Origin: Gammaproteobacteria bacterium
GTDB lineage: Bacteria; Pseudomonadota; Gammaproteobacteria; Arenicellales; Poriferihabitantaceae
Direction of reading: 5' to 3'
Length of the DNA: 11,968 bases
Assembly (NCBI GenBank): GCA_009839585.1
Contig: VXPI01000024.1
Span: 1-11,968 of the forward strand
Shown one piece after another: positions 7,697 through 11,968 of the stretch. How positions within the stretch are numbered: the stretch's first letter is position 1; every line of letters begins with the position of its first letter. A program made the position numbers and the translations under genes. Below the pieces are notes generated by a model that was not told where the DNA came from, ran no database searches, and worked only from the letters and a program-made list of their open reading frames with translations.

Positions 7697-7786
7697 TGAT
7701 CGAGACGTTGCCTTGGCGTGACCAGGGAAATGGTGCTGCACCTTGTAACGGGCGCATCATGCCACCATTAAAGGGAGATCGCTGTA

Positions 7787-8800
7787 ATGCTACAGCCTCA
7801 GGAAAACAGGAATTCACTGCAAATACAAGGGACAGTCCTTCAAGTCAAGTACCACCCGTTCATGATTATCGCTTTACTGCTTCTCGGCGGCCTTGTGCTG
7901 CTATGTGCCGGTGGTGACCTTCTGGTCAGAGGGGCAGAATCGCTGGCAATCAGACTCGGTATGACTCCACTGGTTATCGGGCTGACAGTAGTCGCATTCG
8001 GCACCAGCAGTCCGGAACTGTTCATCAGTATCGGAGCGGCTCTGCAGGATCTTGATGATGTGGCCATCGGCAATGCCGTCGGATCCAACATCGCGAATCT
8101 GACCCTGGTACTTGGTCTTGCGGCCTGGGTTTATCCGATTCGAGTCGAAACCCAGGTGATGAAAAAGGATGCGCCGGTCCTGATTTTTTGTTCGGTGGCA
8201 CTTTGCGCCATGCTGTTCGTGAGCGGCATTTTGACCCGTGGATATGGGGCATTGATGGTGATTGCCCTCGCCGCCTATATCTTCTTGTGTATCCGCTGGG
8301 GCAAATCCGGCGACCCCGAACCCACGGACTGTGAAAACACCGCATCAAAATCCCTCTTGCTCTCCACGGTTCTGGTGATGGCTGGTCTAGTGATGCTGGT
8401 CTACGGTGCCGAATTCTTTGTCGATGGAGCAGTCCAGTTGGCCCGCAATTTCGGCATCAGTGAAGCCGTTATCAGTCTGACACTCATAGCGTTCGGCACT
8501 TCACTTCCCGAGATCGCCTCAACATTGATCGCGTCGGTAAAAGGACGGGGAGACCTGGCGATCGGCAACGCAGTCGGTTCAAGTATCTTCAATATTCTGG
8601 CCATACTGGGATTGACTTCTCTCATCACCCCGCTTTCGATGGGTAATATTTCATGGGTTGATCTCGTGTTCATGACCCTTACTGCCATGATTGTGCTGCC
8701 GATTCTCTATACTGAAGAGAAAATGACCCGTTCTGAAGGTGCTTTTCTGGTGTTCTGTTACTTCGTCTATCTCTCGCTGATTGCCTACAGAATTTCCTGA
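7787..8800 (+). CDS. Na+/Ca2+ antiporter of the CaCA family (YrbG/CaxA-like)
   Basis: This inner-membrane cation/calcium exchanger probably exports Ca2+ using the sodium or proton gradient. It shows the two inverted alpha repeats that form the ion site. Repeat 1 is GLTVVAFGTSSPELF (E77) followed by AIGNAVGSNIANL. Repeat 2 is LIAFGTSLPEIA (E242) followed by AIGNAVGSSIFNI. About ten spans are predicted, with a short hydrophilic linker at about 170-185 between halves. The ATG at 7787 has a good Shine-Dalgarno (GGGAG at 7773-7777, 9-nt spacing) and gives 337 residues. The family normally begins at MIIALLLLGG, which is the ATG at 7862 (312 residues) but has no Shine-Dalgarno. The first 25 residues are therefore either a real hydrophilic extension or an over-extended call. 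The gene lies 90 bp after tesA. Confidence 0.92.
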   Translation: MLQPQENRNSLQIQGTVLQVKYHPFMIIALLLLGGLVLLCAGGDLLVRGAESLAIRLGMTPLVIGLTVVAFGTSSPELFISIGAALQDLDDVAIGNAVGSNIANLTLVLGLAAWVYPIRVETQVMKKDAPVLIFCSVALCAMLFVSGILTRGYGALMVIALAAYIFLCIRWGKSGDPEPTDCENTASKSLLLSTVLVMAGLVMLVYGAEFFVDGAVQLARNFGISEAVISLTLIAFGTSLPEIASTLIASVKGRGDLAIGNAVGSSIFNILAILGLTSLITPLSMGNISWVDLVFMTLTAMIVLPILYTEEKMTRSEGAFLVFCYFVYLSLIAYRIS

Positions 8801-8829
8801 CCACAGGCATCGTGAGACAATAGGGAGTA

Positions 8830-8985
8830 TTGATTGGAGAAGACAAGATTACTTTGCGTCATTTCACTCCGATTCCTGCATCGCCCGCTGGAGATAGTTT
8901 CACCCAGCAGGTTCTGGTCAAAATACTACCGGAACTGGGAATTACCCTTCATGTCCGAGACGTGTCGGTCCATACTGTGGGATGA
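8830..8985 (+). CDS. Doubtful small ORF of about 51 codons, function unknown
   Basis: From TTG 8830 to TGA 8985 an open frame reads IGEDKITLRHFTPIPASPAG, then SFTQQVLVKILPELGITLHV, ending in RDVSVHTVG. Codon choice and the alternation of hydrophobic and polar residues look more protein-like than the competing TTG frame at 8834-9025. GGGAG (8823-8827) lies only 2 nt before TTG 8830, too close for a normal site. It is 5 nt before an ATT and 6 nt before TTG 8834. I recognise no family. It could be a tiny gene, a remnant of a larger one, or chance. Confidence 0.25.
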   Translation: MIGEDKITLRHFTPIPASPAGDSFTQQVLVKILPELGITLHVRDVSVHTVG

Positions 8986-9186
8986 GGGGAATCGCAAAAA
9001 TTATTGCTATTGGAAAGAGATATAAGTCAATGCAAAACCCCTCGATGTTCTCTTACAGTGTGCATCTGAGGTGAATTTTGTTAGCATTGCTTGTGAATTT
9101 CTGACAAATAGCCATAGCCTGTGGACACAATCATGCGAAATCTCCCAAAACGCATCATGGAACACGCATAGGCCTTTCCAGAGGCT
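8986..9186. other. Intergenic stretch with no recognised gene
   Basis: This roughly 200-bp stretch lies between the doubtful small ORF and the antitoxin pseudogene. It has only short open frames on both strands, no clear RNA gene and no terminator. An ATG at 8982 overlaps the preceding TGA and opens a 30-codon frame with no recognisable features. Confidence 0.3.
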
Positions 9187-9726
9187 GTGCCGCTGTATCC
9201 TGCCGCATTGCTTCACCTAGGGAATCGTGCGCTGTCGATCAAGCATTATGGCGCCTTGCCCGTTCTGGACATCTCATGCGGATTTGCCAGGGCGTCTATA
9301 TGCGTCCAATCAAGACCCGCTTTGGTTTTCGGGCACTCTGGGTCGAAAATGCACTCACCTCCCTGTCGAAGTTGTGGAGAGAGACGATTGTGCCGTGTGG
9401 TGGTGCGGCGGCCAACTATCTTGGATTGACAACCCAGAACCCGGTTCGCGCGATCTATCTCACCTCTGGCCCCATCGGAGGCTACACTTCGGCTCATTGA
9501 TCGTCGAACTGCATCATGCTCCACGCTGGCAGTTGACGGCCCCGCACCGAAAGGCGGGCGACATTATCCGTGCCCTGCGTGGCTCGGACCCGAAGAGGCC
9601 GAAGACAGTCTCGAGGCAATTCTGCCACAGCTATCTGAATCAGAGCGGGACGGACTTGCTACCGTACGCGCCATGATGCCCCTGTGGATAGCCAAACCGG
9701 TAAGTTCCCGCTTTGATCATGGTTAA
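9187..9726 (+). pseudogene. DUF6088 / AbiEi-type antitoxin gene broken by three frameshifts
   Basis: No single frame is long, but stepping through frames rebuilds one protein. Frame A gives PLYPAALLHLGNRA (to about 9229). Frame B gives AVDQALWRLARSGHLMRICQ, then GVYMRP and, further on, IVPCGGAAANYLGLTTQNP and YLTSGP (to about 9472). Frame C gives RRLHFGSLIVELHHAPRWQL and RKAGDIIRAL (to about 9576). Frame D gives WLGPEEAEDSLEAILPQLSE, later MMPLWIAKPVSSRFDHG, and stops at TAA 9724-9726. Each junction is explained by loss of one base. The order is that of DUF6088/AbiEi-like type IV antitoxins: winged helix, GxY..P, G..AAN.LGLTTQ.P and T.GP motifs, and an HAP-x-x-W-x-L strand. The usual toxin partner AbiEii (nucleotidyltransferase) is absent; an IS481-like scar follows. 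The true start is uncertain and may lie slightly upstream. Confidence 0.75.
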
Positions 9727-9819
9727 GGTACGGTATTAGGATATATTTCTTCCAACGACAGAAGTGATGCCTTGGAAGTGGCCGAACGAACCTGCCCGAG
9801 CGGCAGGTTCATGCTGACA

Positions 9820-10113
9820 CGAAGGTTCTCGGGCCACCGCCGTCAAAGCGGGACGCTTCCTATCGGGCGTCATCGAGGACCTGCCAGACCCACGGAACCC
9901 CCCTGTCTGTCCTGCCGCCCGGGAACCCCGGCTGAACGGCGTCGTCGAGCGGGCCAACAACAGCACCCGGGCGGGCGGGTTCGGGAACCGGCATGCCGGC
10001 ACTTCTATGCGTGAGGCCTGACTACCCTCTTGAACTGATGATCCCCCAATGTAGCAACCGAACACCAAGGGCCCGTATGTGGTGAACCCGCATAAGACAT
10101 TGCAATATACGAT
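9820..10113 (+). mobile_element. Decayed IS481-like element, internal fragment plus 3' end
   Basis: One plus frame gives SRATAVKAGRFLSGVIEDLP (from about 9827), matching the IS481 transposase region between the first catalytic D strand and the next. A second frame gives SVLPP and the frame after it LNGVVERANNSTR, the motif containing the catalytic E of the DDE triad. The segment between them, which should hold the second catalytic D (V-D-G-G-S-E-F type), is missing. A frameshift separates SVLPP from LNGVVER, and a stop at 10018-10020 follows shortly. The C-terminal coding end (CTTGAACTGATGATCC, from 10029) and the tail (GGTGAACCCGCATAAGACA, ending 10099) align with the left-edge remnant at 191-278. 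The copy is internally deleted and cannot be active. By eye the segment is much more GC-rich than its right flank, which also marks it as foreign. Confidence 0.65.
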
Positions 10114-10128
10114 TGCCCCGCTTATGAT
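10100..10128 (+). promoter_or_regulatory. Candidate promoter at the IS end, reading towards ariA
   Basis: TTGCAA (10100-10105) and TATGAT (10123-10128) are separated by exactly 17 bp and match the sigma70 consensus at 4/6 and 5/6 positions. The -35 begins at the base after the likely IS terminus (10099). The defence operon starts 232 bp downstream with no gene in between, so this could drive it. Prediction from sequence only. Confidence 0.4.
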
Positions 10129-10180
10129 TGGAGATTATTGGAATGATAGTGAAAATTCCTGAAAAAACACAAAAAAACTG

Positions 10181-10234
10181 TTGGTTTCAGCCAGTCTTGG
10201 TTTCAGCCAGTCTTGGTTTCAGCCAGTCTTGGTT
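10181..10234 (+). repeat. 16-bp tandem repeat, 3.4 copies, in the ariA leader
   Basis: The unit TTGGTTTCAGCCAGTC occurs perfectly three times (10181-10196, 10197-10212, 10213-10228) and continues with TTGGTT (10229-10234). Perfect identity between copies suggests recent slippage expansion or selection. It lies between the candidate promoter (10100-10128) and the ATPase start at 10361. It could be an operator array, a phase-variable length tract affecting expression, or neutral. Confidence 0.9.
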
Positions 10235-10295
10235 CGTTGCCAATTCTATCTTCAACTTGTTGTTGTTCTAACCAAAGATTGAAAGAATCTCCAAG

Positions 10296-10332
10296 GGCTA
10301 TTTGTTGTAGCCGTAAATTTACCAATAGGTAA
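10296..10332 (+). promoter_or_regulatory. Two short hairpins in the ariA 5' leader
   Basis: GGCTA-TTTGTTG-TAGCC (10296-10312) and TTACC-AATA-GGTAA (10319-10332) are perfect 5-bp inverted repeats. They lie just upstream of the Shine-Dalgarno AGGA (10349-10352) of the GTG start at 10361. They may structure the leader or bind a regulator. They are short enough to be chance in AT-rich DNA. Confidence 0.2.
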
Positions 10333-10360
10333 TCAACAGAGTTTCCATAGGAATTCTATT

Positions 10361-11689
10361 GTGATCGAAAACGAACTATTAAGACTGACACATATTCAGG
10401 CTCGTGGGTTGTTTGGCATGTATGACCATGAAATTCACTTGAACATGGATGACCGAGTCACTCTTCTGCATGGACCAAACGGAGTAGGCAAAACGACTTT
10501 GCTGCAGATGGTTAATGCACTCATGAGCAAAAACCTGAGTTTTTTTGCACTGATTCCAATGCAATCATTTACCATGCATTTTCACGATAGCACCAAGATT
10601 GAATTGTCCAGTAATGAGGGCAGGAACGCAGCTGAAGACACTCACCTGCTCACCCTTTCTAAGGGCAAAGAGAAGAACACTGTTAGCTTCAAAATCAGAC
10701 GTATAGTAAACGATCTGATCAAGGAAAAAATTGATTTTGATTTCTTGCGGCCTTTGGATCGCGATTCGGGTCTTTGGATTGACATGCACAATGATGAAGT
10801 TTTGACTGAATCAGAGGTAATATCAAGGTATGGTTATTCTGGGTCACTGTTGGACCACAAGGAAATGAATTCCAACGAATGGCTCAAGGATTTTTTTGAT
10901 CACGCAAAAGTACATTTTATTCAGGTCCAGCGCTTGATCCAAATAGAGTCAAACAGGCGTACTCGATACCACATGAAGCCATTGCATGCTGGCCCAAGAG
11001 TAATCGAATGTAGTCGAGATTTCCATCGAAGGCTGGATGCCATGATGGCAAACTATGGTCGGAGTGCCCAAGCCCTGGACCAGTCGTTCCCTCAACGCCT
11101 TATTTCTGCCAGCCAATCGCTTGAACCAGCCAAACTGCAAGAGAAAATGCAGGAATTGGCCAATAAAACTGCCAATCTCAAGGAAATGGGCATTCTTGAC
11201 GAAGCTTATCCTTTTAACATCCCGCAACTTGATGACCAGGGCGACAGTACGCAAGCAAGGGTGATGACGCTTTATGTCCAGGACACGGAAAAAAAACTAG
11301 AAGTGCTTGAAGACTTGACTAACCGTGCACATATGTTTCTTGAGAATATAAATCAGAAATTTCGGCATAAGCAAATTCAAATAGACCGCGATGCTGGATT
11401 GGTCGTAGAGGGAGATGAAGGGCAAAAATTGCCGTTAGACTCCCTATCTTCGGGCGAGCAGCATGAATTGGTTCTCCATTATGACCTACTGTTCAGAGTT
11501 CCATCAAATACGGTTGTCCTCATTGACGAACCGGAACTATCCCTTCATTTGACTTGGCAAAAGAAATTTCTGCCAGATCTGCTCGAAATCGTGGGACTCT
11601 GTCAATTTGATGCTCTTATCGCTACCCATTCACCGTACATTATTGACGGACGAAATGATCTTACGGTGCCTTTAACGGATTCAGGATAA
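10361..11689 (+). CDS. ariA: AAA ATPase, AriA-like sensor subunit of a PARIS-type defence system
   Basis: This 442-residue ABC-like/SMC-type AAA ATPase (AAA_15/AAA_21 group) has an N-terminal strand region HIQARGLFGMYDHEIHLNMD. Walker A is GPNGVGKTTLL (K44). A long middle region of about 300 residues is charged and helical. The C-terminal lobe has the signature-like LSSGEQHEL (about 362-370), Walker B VVLIDEPELSLH (D389, E390) and the switch ATHSPYIID (H423). In PARIS, AriA assembles a multimer that holds the AriB nuclease and releases it when a phage anti-restriction protein is detected. The assignment rests on the architecture plus the downstream DUF4435 gene in the expected ariA-ariB order, 34 nt away. 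The start is GTG with AGGA 8 nt upstream. Coding DNA is visibly more AT-rich than the housekeeping genes, consistent with transfer. An OLD-like or other AAA/DUF4435 system remains possible. Confidence 0.8.
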   Translation: MIENELLRLTHIQARGLFGMYDHEIHLNMDDRVTLLHGPNGVGKTTLLQMVNALMSKNLSFFALIPMQSFTMHFHDSTKIELSSNEGRNAAEDTHLLTLSKGKEKNTVSFKIRRIVNDLIKEKIDFDFLRPLDRDSGLWIDMHNDEVLTESEVISRYGYSGSLLDHKEMNSNEWLKDFFDHAKVHFIQVQRLIQIESNRRTRYHMKPLHAGPRVIECSRDFHRRLDAMMANYGRSAQALDQSFPQRLISASQSLEPAKLQEKMQELANKTANLKEMGILDEAYPFNIPQLDDQGDSTQARVMTLYVQDTEKKLEVLEDLTNRAHMFLENINQKFRHKQIQIDRDAGLVVEGDEGQKLPLDSLSSGEQHELVLHYDLLFRVPSNTVVLIDEPELSLHLTWQKKFLPDLLEIVGLCQFDALIATHSPYIIDGRNDLTVPLTDSG

Positions 11690-11723
11690 ACAAACCCAAT
11701 ACTTAGGGACATCATAAAGCATC

Positions 11724-11968
11724 ATGCTATGGGAACATAAAAATCCAGGAATATTGGTGACAGAAATCCAGATGACCCGGACAAACAATAATCATTCTTT
11801 TCTGATCGTTGAGGGGGTTAATGACTCGAGGTTTTGGCAAACAAGAGTTAGTGAAGTATGTGAGATCGTGGATAGCGAAGGTAAACAAAACGCCTTAGGC
11901 TGTATTGATCAACTAAATAGTGCTTGCCAGAAAAGGGGGATTGTGGTATTATTCATGAATGAAAACAA
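11724..11968 (+). CDS. ariB: DUF4435 / TOPRIM-like protein, AriB-like effector, cut by the window edge
   Basis: Only the first 81 codons are in the window. The frame reads MLWEHKNPGILVTEIQMTRT, then NNNHSFLIVEGVNDSRFWQ. FLIVEGVNDSRFW is the first TOPRIM/DUF4435 signature, whose glutamate (E30 here) is the expected metal-binding catalytic residue. CEIVDSEGKQNALGCIDQLN matches the second block, where GK-x-N is typical. AriB of PARIS is a DUF4435 nuclease activated on release from AriA; published work reports tRNA cleavage and growth arrest. I chose ATG 11724 because it puts E30 about as far from the N-terminus as in known AriB, although AGGGA (11705-11709) is 14 nt away. GTG 11757, with AGGA 6 nt upstream, is a credible alternative. 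The D-x-D region that should follow is not seen before the window ends. Confidence 0.75.
   Translation, partial: MLWEHKNPGILVTEIQMTRTNNNHSFLIVEGVNDSRFWQTRVSEVCEIVDSEGKQNALGCIDQLNSACQKRGIVVLFMNEN

Noticed and set aside
9007..9216. Minus-strand 69-residue ORF between the small ORF and the antitoxin pseudogene
   Set aside because: No recognised motif, no convincing ribosome site, and it runs into the 5' region of the DUF6088 pseudogene on the other strand.
9772..10014. Plus-strand 80-residue ORF in the right IS remnant
   Set aside because: The transposase motifs (SRATAVKAGRFL, LNGVVERANNSTR) are in other frames; this frame is an R/P-rich shadow.
9736..10068. Minus-strand 110-residue ORF over the right IS remnant
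   Set aside because: It is antisense to the transposase fragments, rich in R, G, P and S as expected for a shadow in GC-rich DNA, with no recognisable domain.
10181..10234. Possible CRISPR array
   Set aside because: The 16-bp units are directly adjacent with no spacers and no cas genes are near.

Overview
The window looks like a chromosomal segment of a gammaproteobacterium. The main reason is the block tesA / ybbA-ybbP, a thioesterase gene divergent from an ABC ATPase-permease pair, which is the order seen in E. coli and relatives. By eye the central housekeeping genes are moderately GC-rich, whereas the right-hand 1.8 kb is clearly more AT-rich.

Layout. The left edge (1-154, minus strand) holds the 5' part of a HicA-type toxin gene running off the window. 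It is followed by a decayed 3' end of an IS481-like element (about 157-287). Next comes a polyamine-type ABC importer, transcribed rightwards: a periplasmic binding protein (508-1602), a strong intrinsic terminator, then two PotB/PotC-type permeases (1696-2961, 2966-3817). No ATPase gene for this importer lies in the window. Converging on it is ybbA-ybbP (7032 down to 3870, minus strand), divergent from tesA (7067-7696). A Na+/Ca2+ antiporter of the CaCA/YrbG family follows (7787-8800).

From about 8800 the DNA is accessory in character. There is a doubtful small ORF, then a wrecked DUF6088/AbiEi-type antitoxin gene carrying three apparent single-base deletions (about 9187-9726), and a second decayed IS481-like element (about 9820-10113) in the same orientation as the left one. 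After these comes a leader with a 16-bp tandem repeat. The last two genes are an AAA ATPase (10361-11689) and the start of a DUF4435/TOPRIM-like gene cut by the window edge (11724 onwards). Together they match the AriA-AriB pair of the PARIS anti-phage system.

How the parts work together. The importer cassette should bind a cationic or amino-acid-like solute in the periplasm and move it through the two permeases, using an ATPase encoded elsewhere. YbbA-YbbP form a MacB-superfamily ABC complex probably acting on hydrophobic molecules at the inner membrane, with periplasmic TesA as its hydrolase neighbour. The flanks combine toxin-antitoxin remnants, IS scars and a PARIS-like locus, so the housekeeping segment sits between two pieces of defence-type accessory DNA.
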